Numbered from the stretch's first letter, positions 18,454-28,151 are shown. The stretch: 64,000 nucleotides of DNA from Bacillus sp. sid0103 (GCF_019219025.1 NZ_JAHUWN010000016.1:1-64000); one strand, 5' to 3'. Made by a program: numbers and translations. The notes: generated by a model not told the origin, from the sequence alone.

Positions 18454-18479
18454 AAAGCTGACGATCCTTCGTCAGCTTT
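18454..18479 (-). terminator. qcrABC terminator
   Basis: A perfect 11-base hairpin, AAAGCTGACGA/TCGTCAGCTTT, with a TCCT loop is followed by TTTTTTC on the minus strand. Confidence 0.88.
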
Positions 18480-18493
18480 CCACAATTTGATTA

Positions 18494-19267
18494 TTACTTA
18501 CCAAGGCCTGAGATAAATTCAGAAAGTGTTTTAAGTTCTTCGTCAGTCCCTTTGAAGATTCCGGGCGGCATTTTTCCGCCTTTACCTTCTTTGGCAATCT
18601 TTGCAATTTCTTCTGGTTTCAAGCCAGTACCGACTAATGCAGGAGCACCGGCACCACCTGAAAGATTTTCACCGTGACAAGTAATACATGTATTTGCACT
18701 AGCTATTTTATAGCCTGCGCTCGACTTATCAATATCAACCTTTGCCACAATTTTACCTTGGCGTTCAGCCTGCGCCCAGTCATGTGTCGCAACAGATTCC
18801 CAAGTTAAAAATACGGTGGCAGCTAATGCCAATAGCATAGCACCAGTTGCAATCGGACGCTTCATTGGACGTCGTTCCGGACCATTATCCAGGAACGGAG
18901 CTAATAATAACCCTCCAAAAGCAAGTCCTGGTATGATCATTGCTCCGATTACAGTGTATGGACCAGATGCAAATGTATATTTCAATAATTGATACAAAAA
19001 CAAGAAATACCAGTCTGGCAATGGAATGTACCCAGTATCGGTCGGGTCCGCAATCCTTTCAAGCGGAGCCGGATGGGCAACTGTTAAACATAAAAAGCCG
19101 ACAAGAAATACAGCTCCTATCATCCATTCTTTCAAAAGGAAGTTAGGCCAGAACGCCTCTGTTTTACCAGGGTATTCTGAGTAATCTTTCGGAATCATTT
19201 TTTTTCGTTCAGAAGGCGCTAAAACACGTGAATCACCTACGAACTTTAATCCTTTACCGCGATGCAT
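18494..19267 (-). CDS. qcrC: menaquinol:cytochrome c reductase, cytochrome b/c subunit
   Basis: Third subunit of the Bacillus bc-type complex, which fuses a subunit-IV-like membrane part to a cytochrome c domain. The 257-residue protein has three membrane helices (near 48-65, 105-125 and 138-155), the quinol-site motif PDWYF at about 85-89, and a C-terminal c-type heme site CITCH at 194-198 with a later methionine (GKMPPG) as likely axial ligand. It passes electrons from menaquinol to cytochrome c at the outer face of the membrane. It is the last gene of qcrABC. Confidence 0.97.
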   Translation of the reverse strand: MHRGKGLKFVGDSRVLAPSERKKMIPKDYSEYPGKTEAFWPNFLLKEWMIGAVFLVGFLCLTVAHPAPLERIADPTDTGYIPLPDWYFLFLYQLLKYTFASGPYTVIGAMIIPGLAFGGLLLAPFLDNGPERRPMKRPIATGAMLLALAATVFLTWESVATHDWAQAERQGKIVAKVDIDKSSAGYKIASANTCITCHGENLSGGAGAPALVGTGLKPEEIAKIAKEGKGGKMPPGIFKGTDEELKTLSEFISGLGK

Positions 19268-19328
19268 CGAGCAATCCCCCTCCTTTTTCTGTAGTTAGTA
19301 GAAAAACTTCGATAAAAAAAGCCGTTTT

Positions 19329-20003
19329 TTATAGTGGTCCAGAAATACCTTGTTTACGAATCATTAAGAAGTGAGCTCCCATTAATCCAAGCAATGCCCC
19401 CGGTAGGAAGAACACATGAATCGCAAAGAAGCGGGTTAATGTTTGAGCACCAACAATGTGTTCATGTCCTGCTAGTAAAACCTTAACCTGCGAACCGATA
19501 AAAGGTGTCGCTTCGGCAATTTGCAGACCTACTTTTGTTGCAAATAACGCTTTCATGTCCCAAGGTAATAAGTAACCTGTAAAACCTAAACCAAGCATAA
19601 CGAAGAAAATAAGAACTCCAACTACCCAGTTTAATTCACGAGGCTTTTTATAAGCACCTTGGAAGAAAACACGTAGAGTATGTAAAAACATCATGACAAG
19701 TACTAAACTTGCACCCCAGTGATGCATACCACGTACAATTTGTCCAAAAGCAACTTCATTTTGAAGATAATAAACAGATTCCCATGCATTTTTAATATCT
19801 GGTACATAGTACATGGTTAGAAACATACCAGAGAGAATTTGAATGACTGTAACGAAGAATGTTAGACCACCAAAGCAGTATACAAACGCTGAAAAATGAT
19901 GCGCTGGATTAACGTGCTCAGGTACTTCATGGTCTGCGATATCGCGCCACAAAGGCGTAATATCTAAACGTTCATCTACCCAATCGTAAATCTTGTTTAA
20001 CAT
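19329..20003 (-). CDS. qcrB: menaquinol:cytochrome c reductase, cytochrome b subunit
   Basis: A cytochrome b6-type membrane subunit of 224 residues with four transmembrane helices. Paired heme-ligand histidines lie in RGMHHWGASLVLVMMFLH and near RFFAIHVFFLPGALLGLMGAH. The cysteine at about 43 (VYCFGG) corresponds to the extra covalent heme site of b6-type cytochromes. GYLLPW is also present. It sits two bases after qcrA, so translation is coupled. Confidence 0.97.
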   Translation of the reverse strand: MLNKIYDWVDERLDITPLWRDIADHEVPEHVNPAHHFSAFVYCFGGLTFFVTVIQILSGMFLTMYYVPDIKNAWESVYYLQNEVAFGQIVRGMHHWGASLVLVMMFLHTLRVFFQGAYKKPRELNWVVGVLIFFVMLGLGFTGYLLPWDMKALFATKVGLQIAEATPFIGSQVKVLLAGHEHIVGAQTLTRFFAIHVFFLPGALLGLMGAHFLMIRKQGISGPL

Positions 20004-20004
20004 G

Positions 20005-20511
20005 TTACGCCTCCTTCCGTGGTTCAGCTTTACCTAAATAAAGAAAACCGTCTTTTTCCTTGTATGGATATACATCAAGCGGGTGAAGTGGTGGTGTACC
20101 AGGAACGTTGGTTCCATCCTTTGTATAACGCCCATAGTGGCATGGACAAAAGAATTGGTTTGGATGTTCCTTGTCCGTATTCCAGTTAACCGTACAGCCT
20201 AAATGTTTACATGTAGGTGAAAGGGCTACAATTTTACCTGCATCATTCTTATAAACCCAGGCAGTATTCGTTACCTCTGACTCGTACCATGCATCCTTTT
20301 GCTTAAAAGTAAAGTCAACTCGAACCGGTTCTTCCTTTATTTCAGAAACCTTTTGCTTTGTTGCGATGAAATCTCCGCCTTCTTCAGCTTTTAAAACAGG
20401 ATCAACTGCAAATCTAACCATTGGCATTAGCATACCAGCCGCCATGAAACCGCCTACCCCTGTTAATGTGTAGCTTAAAAATTGACGTCTTGAAACGCGT
20501 TGCTTACTCAT
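20005..20511 (-). CDS. qcrA: menaquinol:cytochrome c reductase, Rieske iron-sulfur subunit
   Basis: Rieske [2Fe-2S] protein of 168 residues. It starts with a twin-arginine-like segment (SRRQFLSYTLTGVGGFMAAG) that serves as membrane anchor. The cluster ligands are in CKHLGC and CPCHYG. I start at ATG 20511 because a GGGGGG-type ribosome site is directly upstream and the twin-arginine signal begins there. The open frame extends 15 codons further. It heads the qcrA-qcrB-qcrC operon behind a clear promoter. Confidence 0.96.
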   Translation of the reverse strand: MSKQRVSRRQFLSYTLTGVGGFMAAGMLMPMVRFAVDPVLKAEEGGDFIATKQKVSEIKEEPVRVDFTFKQKDAWYESEVTNTAWVYKNDAGKIVALSPTCKHLGCTVNWNTDKEHPNQFFCPCHYGRYTKDGTNVPGTPPLHPLDVYPYKEKDGFLYLGKAEPRKEA

Positions 20512-20588
20512 GCTTATATCCCCCCCTCTATTTACGAAGTTAAGTCCAACGGACAAAATTTAAACACATATAAAACTAGGACATAACA

Positions 20589-20617
20589 ATGATATATCAA
20601 TCTGCATGTTAGGTCAA
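20589..20617 (-). promoter_or_regulatory. SigA-type promoter of qcrABC
   Basis: On the minus strand TTGACC (20617-20612), a 17-base spacer and TATCAT (20594-20589) lie about 80 bases before the qcrA start. Confidence 0.7.
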
Positions 20618-20654
20618 TATCATACTATTTTAAAAACATACTTAAAAAATTGTT

Positions 20655-21119
20655 TTACTCATTTTCATGCCATTTTTGCGTAAAGAGATCCAAGAGCTGC
20701 TTTACTTGACTATCAACAACCGCCATTTTCTGTGAATCATTCATATGTTCCAACGGTATTGATGGAAGCCATATTACCGTTCCGTTTAGGTATTCTTCTC
20801 GTGTTCTCCATTCGATTTCGGATGTTATGTAAAATAAGTGTTTAAACTCCCCCTTTTCAAGGTTGGTCTCCCAATCCTTTAAATCCTTAATGGTATTTTC
20901 ACCATTTTTGGACTTCAGATACGTAAATGGAGGCAATAGTATTAATCTTCCCGTAAATTGCCTTTCTAAATGTCCTGTTAGTAATGTAATAAACTCAGCT
21001 GCAGCAGCTGATTGTTTCATCTCCCCACCAACAGAAACGGCAACTAACGGAACAATAGCCGTGTCAACATATTCCTTGGCATTCAAATAAGTCTCAATAT
21101 CTTGGGATGTCCATTTCAT
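20655..21119 (-). CDS. ypiF: YpiF family protein (DUF2487)
   Basis: The 154-residue soluble protein starts MKWTSQDIETYLNAKEYVDT and has a central GRLILLPPFTYLKS stretch, matching the YpiF family found between ypiB and qcrA. No signal, membrane segment or catalytic motif is visible, and the function is unknown. ATG 21119 is selected because GGTGG lies six bases upstream. Thirty-one further upstream codons are open but include no ribosome site. Confidence 0.85.
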   Translation of the reverse strand: MKWTSQDIETYLNAKEYVDTAIVPLVAVSVGGEMKQSAAAAEFITLLTGHLERQFTGRLILLPPFTYLKSKNGENTIKDLKDWETNLEKGEFKHLFYITSEIEWRTREEYLNGTVIWLPSIPLEHMNDSQKMAVVDSQVKQLLDLFTQKWHENE

Positions 21120-21217
21120 AGCTTTCCACCAACCCTTTAATTTCACTATTATAATAATATCATTTTCTACACAAACAATAAAAGATATATGGGTATATTT
21201 AGAAAAATTCAAAACAA

Positions 21218-21247
21218 AAAGGAAGCTGCTTATTGCACGCTTCCTCT
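21218..21247 (-). terminator. ypiB terminator
   Basis: The GGAAGC/GCTTCC hairpin with flanking A and T tracts spans the ypiB stop. The minus strand continues TTTTTGTTTTG. Confidence 0.6.
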
Positions 21248-21796
21248 TTGTTCAGTCATTGTTAGTGCATTAAGTTTTTGCGTCAACATTTGAAATGCAT
21301 GTCGATCTTGTTTATCAAGGGCTTCATCGATTAATTGAAGGATTTTCTCACGTTGAAAGTGTTCAATACTCCGCTGCAATAATTGTTCTGCAATAATTCC
21401 GTCCTTCTCATTTACTTGCAGGTGTTTAGGTACGTATAAATTTTCTTCCAGAACCGCAGCATACTGGTGTGCCTGATTAGAAGCATGGAAGTTTAATTGG
21501 ATAAAAATATCCTCATCTCGATTTAACCGTATATCGTGGAAGGATTTTTCAGCATCTGTTGTCATTACATTTTCTTTATAAAATCGAAATGGTACCTTAT
21601 CAACACAATGTGTTGACATAATTAAACCTCTCGGACAATACTGTGCTTGCTCCACAAAATGAACCTTCTCCATCAGTTGATCGTGGCTCATTAAGTAGTT
21701 AAGAATCCAAACACATTCTCTTCTCTTTAATTGATAATGATTTAAAAACCAGCGAATAAAGTCCTTCTTCTCGTTGACAGAAACAGGGGTTGCCAT
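21230..21796 (-). CDS. ypiB: UPF0302 family protein YpiB
   Basis: The 188-residue protein has the UPF0302 N-terminal domain ([27 protein letters not shown]) and the short C-terminal IDEAL-type segment ([14 protein letters not shown]). The family is conserved in Bacillus next to ypiA and the aromatic genes, and its function is unknown. ATG 21796 has GGAGGG upstream. The annotated open frame begins seven codons earlier without a ribosome site. A hairpin terminator overlaps its stop. Confidence 0.88.
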   Translation of the reverse strand: MATPVSVNEKKDFIRWFLNHYQLKRRECVWILNYLMSHDQLMEKVHFVEQAQYCPRGLIMSTHCVDKVPFRFYKENVMTTDAEKSFHDIRLNRDEDIFIQLNFHASNQAHQYAAVLEENLYVPKHLQVNEKDGIIAEQLLQRSIEHFQREKILQLIDEALDKQDRHAFQMLTQKLNALTMTEQRGSVQ

Positions 21797-21829
21797 GATA
21801 GTTTCCCTCCTCTGCAAATTCAGCTTTTT

Positions 21830-23095
21830 TTAATCTTTCAACCCTGTAAGCCGTTCAAGTAAATCCATATACTCTTCATTTGTTGGATCTTCATTTTGCA
21901 ACTGTTTAAAAATTTCGGCGGCGCGGTCGGTTTTTCCTTCTTCAATTAAAAAATATCCGTACTCCTGTAAAAACGTTTCATTTTTCTTAAAAAAAGTATA
22001 TGCACTTTCATATTTGTCTAATGCGTAAGAAAATTTTTCTAGCTTCTGATAGCTTACTGCAGCATCCCATAAAAGTTGGGGCTCTTCATCTTCTCTAATA
22101 TCCAGTTGAGTGAGTAACTCAATGATGTCCTCGTATCTTTCTTGGAGCAAAAAGAGTTTATTTAAGGTCAAGGCCGCTTCCATAAAACCTGGGTCTAAAG
22201 CTAGAGCTTCACGGTAATACTTTTCTCCTTCCTCGACTTTTCCTAATTTCGTTGCAATTTTTCCACCAAAGAAAAATAACTCTTTATTGAATTCATCTTG
22301 TTTTATGCCTTCTTGAATGGTAAGTAAACTATTTTCAAGTTCTCCCTCCCTTTCATATGCTAACGCAAGGTGTAAATATAGAGAATGATATTCTGGATCC
22401 AGCTCTTTTAATTCATTAAATTTCCCTATAGCAGTGCGATAATATCCAGCCTGAAGTGCAGTAAAAGCATAGCCGAATAAAGTGTTGATCTCTAATTTTT
22501 CATTAATGGCCTTCTCATAATAAACAAGTGCTTCCTCAAACATTCCAGATGCACTTAAGAGGTCCGCAATCCGTTGATCTATATTCACACCAGCAATTTC
22601 ATTTACTTCCTTTAAAACCTTTTCGTAAGCTTCCATAGCTTTGGTAACTTCACCTTGATCACTGTAAAGTTCACCCAATGCAAAATGGATGATGACTTCA
22701 TCTGGCAATATCTCTTTTGCCTTTAGAAGTTTTTGTTCACAAACCTCATATAAACCTTGAACTTGATATAGATCGGCTAGCAATAGTAATGATTGTCCAT
22801 AATTTGCATCGTGCTCTGAAATCTTTTCAAGCACAAGAATGGCTTCTTCATCTTCCCCGGCTTCGACTAATATTTCACCCAACAGGACGAGCAACTCGCC
22901 TTCCTCAGGGAAAGTTTCTAATAAATTTTCTATTAAAGTCCTTGCCTCTTCTAAGAAGCCATATTGATACAGTTCTTCTCCGAGAAGGAATTTTTCATCC
23001 GGCATTCCACTTTTTAATACAACATTATATTCAGTTAATGCCTCATTATGTTGACCATTTTCTAACATGGTAATAATTTTATTAACTCGTTCCAT
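21830..23095 (-). CDS. ypiA: tetratricopeptide repeat protein YpiA
   Basis: The 421-residue protein consists almost entirely of TPR-like helical pairs, with the spacing of repeats visible in EEGELLVLLGEILVEAGEDEEA, EVIIHFALGELYSDQGEV, EYHSLYLHLALAYEREGE and GFMEAALTLNKLFLLQER. It is cytoplasmic, with no signal or membrane segment. It is likely a protein-binding scaffold; the partner is unknown. It lies just upstream of ypiB with a short gap, as in B. subtilis. Confidence 0.88.
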   Translation of the reverse strand: MERVNKIITMLENGQHNEALTEYNVVLKSGMPDEKFLLGEELYQYGFLEEARTLIENLLETFPEEGELLVLLGEILVEAGEDEEAILVLEKISEHDANYGQSLLLLADLYQVQGLYEVCEQKLLKAKEILPDEVIIHFALGELYSDQGEVTKAMEAYEKVLKEVNEIAGVNIDQRIADLLSASGMFEEALVYYEKAINEKLEINTLFGYAFTALQAGYYRTAIGKFNELKELDPEYHSLYLHLALAYEREGELENSLLTIQEGIKQDEFNKELFFFGGKIATKLGKVEEGEKYYREALALDPGFMEAALTLNKLFLLQERYEDIIELLTQLDIREDEEPQLLWDAAVSYQKLEKFSYALDKYESAYTFFKKNETFLQEYGYFLIEEGKTDRAAEIFKQLQNEDPTNEEYMDLLERLTGLKD

Positions 23096-23116
23096 TGACT
23101 CTTACCTCTCGTTCTC

Positions 23117-24019
23117 CTAGCTTGTCAGAGAAAAAAATGATGGGGTGCGGACCCTAACATGTTCTCCATATCCAGGTTTAAATATCACGTCATTACCTGC
23201 TCGCAGAACGGCCCCCTTGTGAACAGTTACTACAAGTCTATCACTATGATAATGAAATAAATTCATATCATCAACATTCCGGCTTTCGATTATTTTTGTA
23301 TATAGGTTATAACTCACTTCAGTACCACTCATTAAACTAGCTTTTTGCGGATATAATCCTATTTTATTCATTACCGAAATAGTCAATGGGGTATTTTCTT
23401 CAATTTCTTCATATAGCGCAGGGATATTCTCTCTATTCATTGTACCTTTCCATTTCGACAAAACACTCTTCACTTCCTTCTTCTCGGCTGAAGAAATTAT
23501 TGGGATTAATGGACAGTTGAAGGGAAACATGGCATCTTTAATCCAGCCCCAAGGAATTTGTTCCAATTCTTCATGGGTTTGAAGATCAACAAAAATGGCA
23601 GGTACTTTTTCCTTCTTACATTTTCGAATAAACGATTGAGTAATAAGTCTAATTGGAATCCTTACCCCAATGAGAAAGTCTAATGGGCTGCTTAAGAGTG
23701 CTGTTTTCAGTTCGGATATCTTTGAGGATAATTCATTTTCGTAGGAAACATTAACATAGGTAAACATGGTAGTGCAACCTTTCAATACAAACTCCTCAAT
23801 CAAACACTTCTTTAATTCTTGAAAGGTTTTAATTTGTGGAATAGTTGAATTTAACATAACATATGTCGGGGTCATAATGTATGGAGCAGCATTCATTTTT
23901 ATAAGCCGATAATAGTTAAAATGCGTATCAATCTTGTCTATTCGATTGTTACTAATTAATAGTGAACATGCTTTCAACTGTTTGTCTTTAAGGAGATTGG
24001 CATTTTCAATGATATACAT
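23117..24019 (-). CDS. degenerate amidohydrolase-like protein (no metal ligands seen)
   Basis: I do not recognise a named family for this 300-residue protein. Its start resembles the composite domain of amidohydrolases (I-x-N-A-x-L-L...LLISNNRIDKID). It then reads YIMTPTYVMLNSTIP where such enzymes have a V-x-PGFID-H-x-H motif, and FVLKGCTTMFTYV where they have GTTTFLPT. The metal-binding HxH is absent and I see no replacement histidine pair. A second part ends in a beta-rich stretch (RLVVTVHKGAVLRAGNDVIFKPGYG). It sits between aroA and ypiA, where B. subtilis has no such gene. A structural or regulatory role is guesswork. Confidence 0.55.
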   Translation of the reverse strand: MYIIENANLLKDKQLKACSLLISNNRIDKIDTHFNYYRLIKMNAAPYIMTPTYVMLNSTIPQIKTFQELKKCLIEEFVLKGCTTMFTYVNVSYENELSSKISELKTALLSSPLDFLIGVRIPIRLITQSFIRKCKKEKVPAIFVDLQTHEELEQIPWGWIKDAMFPFNCPLIPIISSAEKKEVKSVLSKWKGTMNRENIPALYEEIEENTPLTISVMNKIGLYPQKASLMSGTEVSYNLYTKIIESRNVDDMNLFHYHSDRLVVTVHKGAVLRAGNDVIFKPGYGEHVRVRTPSFFSLTS

Positions 24020-24136
24020 TATCCACCACCCTATCTCATTGGGTTAGTTCCAGGGTTAATTTACTCTTTAAGACAAGCTATGCGAAAATTCTCAAAACTA
24101 TGACTTTGTAACAAAATCTATTTTGTGAAAAAATTA

Positions 24137-24160
24137 AAAGCTGCATCGAAATGCAGCTTT
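24137..24160 (-). terminator. aroA terminator
   Basis: A perfect ten-base hairpin, AAAGCTGCAT/ATGCAGCTTT, with a CGAA-type loop (TTCG on the minus strand) is followed by TTTTAATTTTTT. It overlaps the aroA stop. Confidence 0.85.
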
Positions 24161-25448
24161 AGTTTATGAGGCTGTTTAAGTGATCAAAGAAGTTCGGGTA
24201 CGAAACGGAAATGGCTTCTGGGTTATCAAGTTCGGTTTTTTCTTCACATAGGAGTGCCGCTATAGCCAGCATCATTCCAATTCGGTGGTCGCCATGACTT
24301 GAAACGGCCCCGCCGTTTAATGGGGATTTTCCATGAATAATCATTCCATCATCAGTTGCTTCGATTTTAGCACCTAATTTTTTTAGTTCATGAACAACTG
24401 TATCAATGCGATTTGTTTCTTTAACTTTTAATTCCTCTGCATCTTTAATAATCGTTGTTCCTTCAGCTTGTGTTGCTAAAAGAGCAATAATTGGAATTTC
24501 ATCAATTAATTTTGGAATTAAATCTCCTTCAACAACTGTACCTTTGAGATTGGATGTTTTAATAATAAGGTCCCCTATCGGTTCAAATGACGATTCCTCA
24601 TCTTGAACGATCTTTAAGTCCGCACCCATCTTTTGCATTACCTCAATAATTCCTGTTCTTGTTGGGTTTAACCCGACATTTTTTAAGACAACTTCACTTC
24701 CTGGAATAATTGCACCTGCTACTAGAAAGAACGCTGCAGACGAAATATCCCCTGGAACGTGAATCGTCGTTCCAGTTAGCTTTTGACCACCTTTGACGAT
24801 AATCTGTTGATTATCCTTATGGATTTCCCCGCCAAATTTAATGATCATTCTTTCAGTATGATCACGTGTCTCTTCTGGTTCAATAATGACACTTTGACCT
24901 TCTGCTTGCAGTCCTGCGAGTATTAATGCCGATTTAACTTGTGCACTAGCAACTGGAAGTTGATAATTTACGGGTTTTAACTCCCCGCCGCGAATTGAAA
25001 TAGGTGTGAAGGAACCATTTTTTCGCCCATCAATCCTGGCGCCCAATTCTGATAACGGGTTTGTTACTCTTGTCATTGGCCGTTTTCCGATTGACTCATC
25101 ACCAACAAGGGAGGAGAAAAATGGTCTTCCTGCCAATATTCCCATTAATAATCGGATCGTTGTTCCAGAGTTACCAACGTCTAATAATTCTGTAGGTTCA
25201 ATTAACCCCTCAAATCCTTTTCCAATAATGCGAAGTTGACCATCAGATTCCTCGATGGTTACTCCAAGTTTTCGAAAACAAGATATCGTGCTTAAGCAAT
25301 CTTCCCCAGGTAAGAAATTCGATACCTTTGTTTCACCGTGTGCAATCGAACCAAACATTACAGACCGATGCGATATTGATTTATCTCCAGGAATAGTTAT
25401 TTCCCCGTTTAAACTTGTTATGTTTGTTTTCAGTTTAAGAGACGTCAT
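24159..25448 (-). CDS. aroA: 3-phosphoshikimate 1-carboxyvinyltransferase (EPSP synthase)
   Basis: Joins phosphoenolpyruvate to shikimate 3-phosphate, the sixth shikimate step. The 429-residue protein has the family motifs [18 protein letters not shown] near the start, [19 protein letters not shown] at about 90-105, the conserved [19 protein letters not shown], and the late [12 protein letters not shown] and [10 protein letters not shown]. It is the last gene of the aroC-aroB-aroH-hisC-tyrA-aroA operon (called aroE in B. subtilis) and is followed by a terminator. Confidence 0.97.
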   Translation of the reverse strand: MTSLKLKTNITSLNGEITIPGDKSISHRSVMFGSIAHGETKVSNFLPGEDCLSTISCFRKLGVTIEESDGQLRIIGKGFEGLIEPTELLDVGNSGTTIRLLMGILAGRPFFSSLVGDESIGKRPMTRVTNPLSELGARIDGRKNGSFTPISIRGGELKPVNYQLPVASAQVKSALILAGLQAEGQSVIIEPEETRDHTERMIIKFGGEIHKDNQQIIVKGGQKLTGTTIHVPGDISSAAFFLVAGAIIPGSEVVLKNVGLNPTRTGIIEVMQKMGADLKIVQDEESSFEPIGDLIIKTSNLKGTVVEGDLIPKLIDEIPIIALLATQAEGTTIIKDAEELKVKETNRIDTVVHELKKLGAKIEATDDGMIIHGKSPLNGGAVSSHGDHRIGMMLAIAALLCEEKTELDNPEAISVSYPNFFDHLNSLIN

Positions 25449-25490
25449 GAAAAATCACCTTTTTTTATATTTTGACTCTGTTAACTTGCT

Positions 25491-26597
25491 TTAAGAACCA
25501 ATTGATGTTTCAAATTTAGAATAGGTCCCAATACATCGTTCTGCTTTTTGCCGGTCCTCTTCTGTTTGAAAACTAATGACTAAGACACCATTTATATCTT
25601 CCCGTGTTTCTAGAATTCGAATATTTGTAATACTAATTTCTTCTTTTGCTAAATAACCGGTGATCTCTGAAATTACACCTGGATAGTCTGGTACATCAAC
25701 AAACAAATCATAAAATGCCGGAATTGCCCCTTTATCTTTCTGAGGCAGACCATCACGGAATTGTTTTGCTTGATTAAAATAGTCAAATATTGCGGAGCTA
25801 TTTTCATTTTCAAGCAACTTTTTGACACCATTCATTTCTACTTGCCACTGATCGAGCAAATCAATTAATATTTCGCGATTGTGCAGGAGAATATCCTTCC
25901 ACATTTTAGGACTACTTGAGGCAATCCGAGTTATATCTCTAAATCCGCCTGCTGCTAGTCGAGGAATTAGATTCTCTGCTTTTGCTAACTTTTCAGTTTG
26001 ACGAACAATAGAGGCAGCAATGATATGAGGAAAATGACTGACAATCCCAGTTAGATAATCGTGATTTTCTGGTGTGATGGTTAAAAACTTGGCCTTCGTA
26101 CCCACTAACCATGATTTTAATATTTCAACACTTGATTCTTCTATATGTTCCTGTGGAGTTAACAGGTAAAACGCATTTTCAAATAGAATTTCTTTTGCAG
26201 CAGACACACCACTTTTATGAGAACCCGCCATTGGATGACCACCAATAAAGGTGACTCCTCGATCCTTTAGGCTTTTGGCACTTCCAACAATCTTGCTTTT
26301 TGTACTTCCTGTATCTGTCACGATAACCTCTGGATGAAGAGGGAGACCCGAAAGGAACTGAATAATTTCCTCCGTTTCATTTACAGGTGCAGAAATAATA
26401 ATTAAATTAGCATCAATTGCTCCACTGTAGATATCTTCTGCTATTTCATCAATAACACCAAGCATTTTTGCGAGTCTCGCTTGTTCACTATTAATATCAA
26501 AACCTACAATTGTTACGTCCTCATGTGCCTTTTTTATACAAAGGGCAAGAGATCCGCCAATTAATCCTAAGCCAATAACAAAAACTCGGCCTTTCAA
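25491..26597 (-). CDS. tyrA: prephenate dehydrogenase with ACT domain
   Basis: Oxidative decarboxylation of prephenate to 4-hydroxyphenylpyruvate for tyrosine. The 368-residue protein begins with the Rossmann motif GLGLIGGSLALCIK, then shows the active-site region TDTGSTK and FIGGHPMAGSHKSGV, a helical dimer domain, and a C-terminal ACT domain (PGVISEITGYLAKEEISITNIRILE), which usually senses tyrosine or phenylalanine. It lies between hisC and aroA, as in the B. subtilis supraoperon. Confidence 0.96.
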   Translation of the reverse strand: MKGRVFVIGLGLIGGSLALCIKKAHEDVTIVGFDINSEQARLAKMLGVIDEIAEDIYSGAIDANLIIISAPVNETEEIIQFLSGLPLHPEVIVTDTGSTKSKIVGSAKSLKDRGVTFIGGHPMAGSHKSGVSAAKEILFENAFYLLTPQEHIEESSVEILKSWLVGTKAKFLTITPENHDYLTGIVSHFPHIIAASIVRQTEKLAKAENLIPRLAAGGFRDITRIASSSPKMWKDILLHNREILIDLLDQWQVEMNGVKKLLENENSSAIFDYFNQAKQFRDGLPQKDKGAIPAFYDLFVDVPDYPGVISEITGYLAKEEISITNIRILETREDINGVLVISFQTEEDRQKAERCIGTYSKFETSIGS

Positions 26598-26633
26598 TGA
26601 TAACTCCCCCTAAACAACAAACCACAACTTGTT

Positions 26634-27722
26634 TTACTTTTGAGTTAAAAACTCTCCTAATGCATTGAGGACACCTTCATTTTGTTCAAAGGAACCTACG
26701 GTAATTCTAACCCCATTTGGGAAACCAAGAGCTTTTCCGGAACGAACGATATAGCCTTTCTCCAATAGATATTGGAATACCTGGTCCCCATCCATTTTAC
26801 AATCAATTAAAATAAAATTTGTTTGGGATGGATAATATTCTAGGTTATACTTCCTACAGAATTCATAGAACTGTTCAAGTCCTTGTCTGTTCTTTACTTT
26901 ACAATTGTTGATAAATTCTTGATCAATGATTGCAGCAGTTGCCGCTAATTGACCTAGTGAATTGACATTAAAAGGCTCTCTAGCCGGCTCAAGTGCTTTA
27001 ATGATTGATCGATTAGCAACCCCATAGCCAATTCTTAAGGCAGCAAGTCCATATATTTTTGAGAAAGTCCTGAGGACAATTAAATTTTCATATTTTCTAG
27101 CTAATTTAACGGAATCATAGTAATCTTCAGCGACAACATATTCATAATAAGCTTCATCAAGTACAACCAGAATATCTGTTGGAACTTTCTCTAGAAAAGC
27201 TAATAAGTTAGATTCTGGTATATATGTACCTGTGGGGTTATTAGGGCTGCACAGCCAAATCACATTGGTCTGATCATCAATAGCCTCCATCATCGCTTCC
27301 AAATCATGTTCCCCATTTACAAGAGGTACTTCTATACAAGTTGCGCCTTCAATCACTGCGTTATGCTTGTATTGAGAAAAGGTAGGTGTCGCCATTATAG
27401 TATTGGAATTAGGATGTAGAAGTGCTCTTGAAATGATTTGAATTAAATTATCCGAGCCATTACCAAATATTAATTCCTCTCCATCAACCTGTAAAAATGC
27501 AGAGAGTGTCTCTCTTAAAGTAGTTGCGTAGCCATCAGGGTAAATTGCTAAACTGGTTTGATTCGATTGAAGAGCCTCTAGAGCATGTGCAGAGCATCCA
27601 AACGGATTTTCATTTGATGCTAACTTTACTATTTTATCAAGGTTATATTGCCTCTTAACTGCCTCTATTGATTTCCCTGGTTGATAGGGAGTCAGTTGTA
27701 ATAACTGCTCTTTCCATCTCAT
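26634..27722 (-). CDS. hisC: histidinol-phosphate / aromatic aminotransferase
   Basis: PLP enzyme of 362 residues that serves both histidine synthesis and the last step of tyrosine and phenylalanine synthesis in Bacillus. Features are KLASNENPFGCS at the start, FGNGSDNLIQ, the WLCSPNNPTGTY loop, VLDEAYYEYV and the PLP lysine in LRTFSKIYGLAALRIGYG. ATG 27722 has GGAG eight bases upstream and is preferred over the GTG three codons before it. In B. subtilis trpEDCFBA lies between aroH and hisC. Here the gap is only 54 bases. Confidence 0.95.
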   Translation of the reverse strand: MRWKEQLLQLTPYQPGKSIEAVKRQYNLDKIVKLASNENPFGCSAHALEALQSNQTSLAIYPDGYATTLRETLSAFLQVDGEELIFGNGSDNLIQIISRALLHPNSNTIMATPTFSQYKHNAVIEGATCIEVPLVNGEHDLEAMMEAIDDQTNVIWLCSPNNPTGTYIPESNLLAFLEKVPTDILVVLDEAYYEYVVAEDYYDSVKLARKYENLIVLRTFSKIYGLAALRIGYGVANRSIIKALEPAREPFNVNSLGQLAATAAIIDQEFINNCKVKNRQGLEQFYEFCRKYNLEYYPSQTNFILIDCKMDGDQVFQYLLEKGYIVRSGKALGFPNGVRITVGSFEQNEGVLNALGEFLTQK

Positions 27723-27776
27723 GTTTATCACTCCGTTCGTAAAAGGTTATTCTAAAAGAACATTACAAAATTCTAC

Positions 27777-28151
27777 CTATTTTGCTATACTGCTGCCAAG
27801 GTCAGGTCTGAGAACTGTTGCACCTTTTAAGTATACATGAATAATATCTTCTTGTGGTTCATTAGTATTCACATGCATCATGACCCTAACACACATCTTT
27901 AATGAATTTGGAACAGGAATTTCCTGCATACACATAACAGGTACGTAAGTCCACCCTTCGAGCTTACGAAGAGCCTTAGCAGGAAATGCTGCATTTACGT
28001 CTTCGGTTGTTGAAATGAAAATTGACCCGACTTGATCTGGTTGAATTTGATTTTCTTCAATTAACCTCGTAAGAAGTTCTTCTGTTGCAGAGATAATTAC
28101 ATCCTCTGAATTCTCATCAACCGTGATTGCTCCTCTTACCCCTCTAATCAA
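27777..28151 (-). CDS. aroH: chorismate mutase, AroH type
   Basis: Rearranges chorismate to prephenate. The 124-residue protein is the trimeric Bacillus AroH type, with RGVRGAITVDENSEDVI at the start (Arg ligand) and TEDVNAAFPAKALR. The later conserved segment YVPVMCMQEIPVPNSLKMCVRVMMH carries the catalytic Arg and Cys. It is separated from aroB by 14 bases. Confidence 0.96.
   Translation of the reverse strand: MIRGVRGAITVDENSEDVIISATEELLTRLIEENQIQPDQVGSIFISTTEDVNAAFPAKALRKLEGWTYVPVMCMQEIPVPNSLKMCVRVMMHVNTNEPQEDIIHVYLKGATVLRPDLGSSIAK

Noticed and set aside
22717..23073. Rightward frame opposite ypiA
   Set aside because: Antisense shadow of a TPR-protein gene; TPR genes commonly leave long frames on the other strand.
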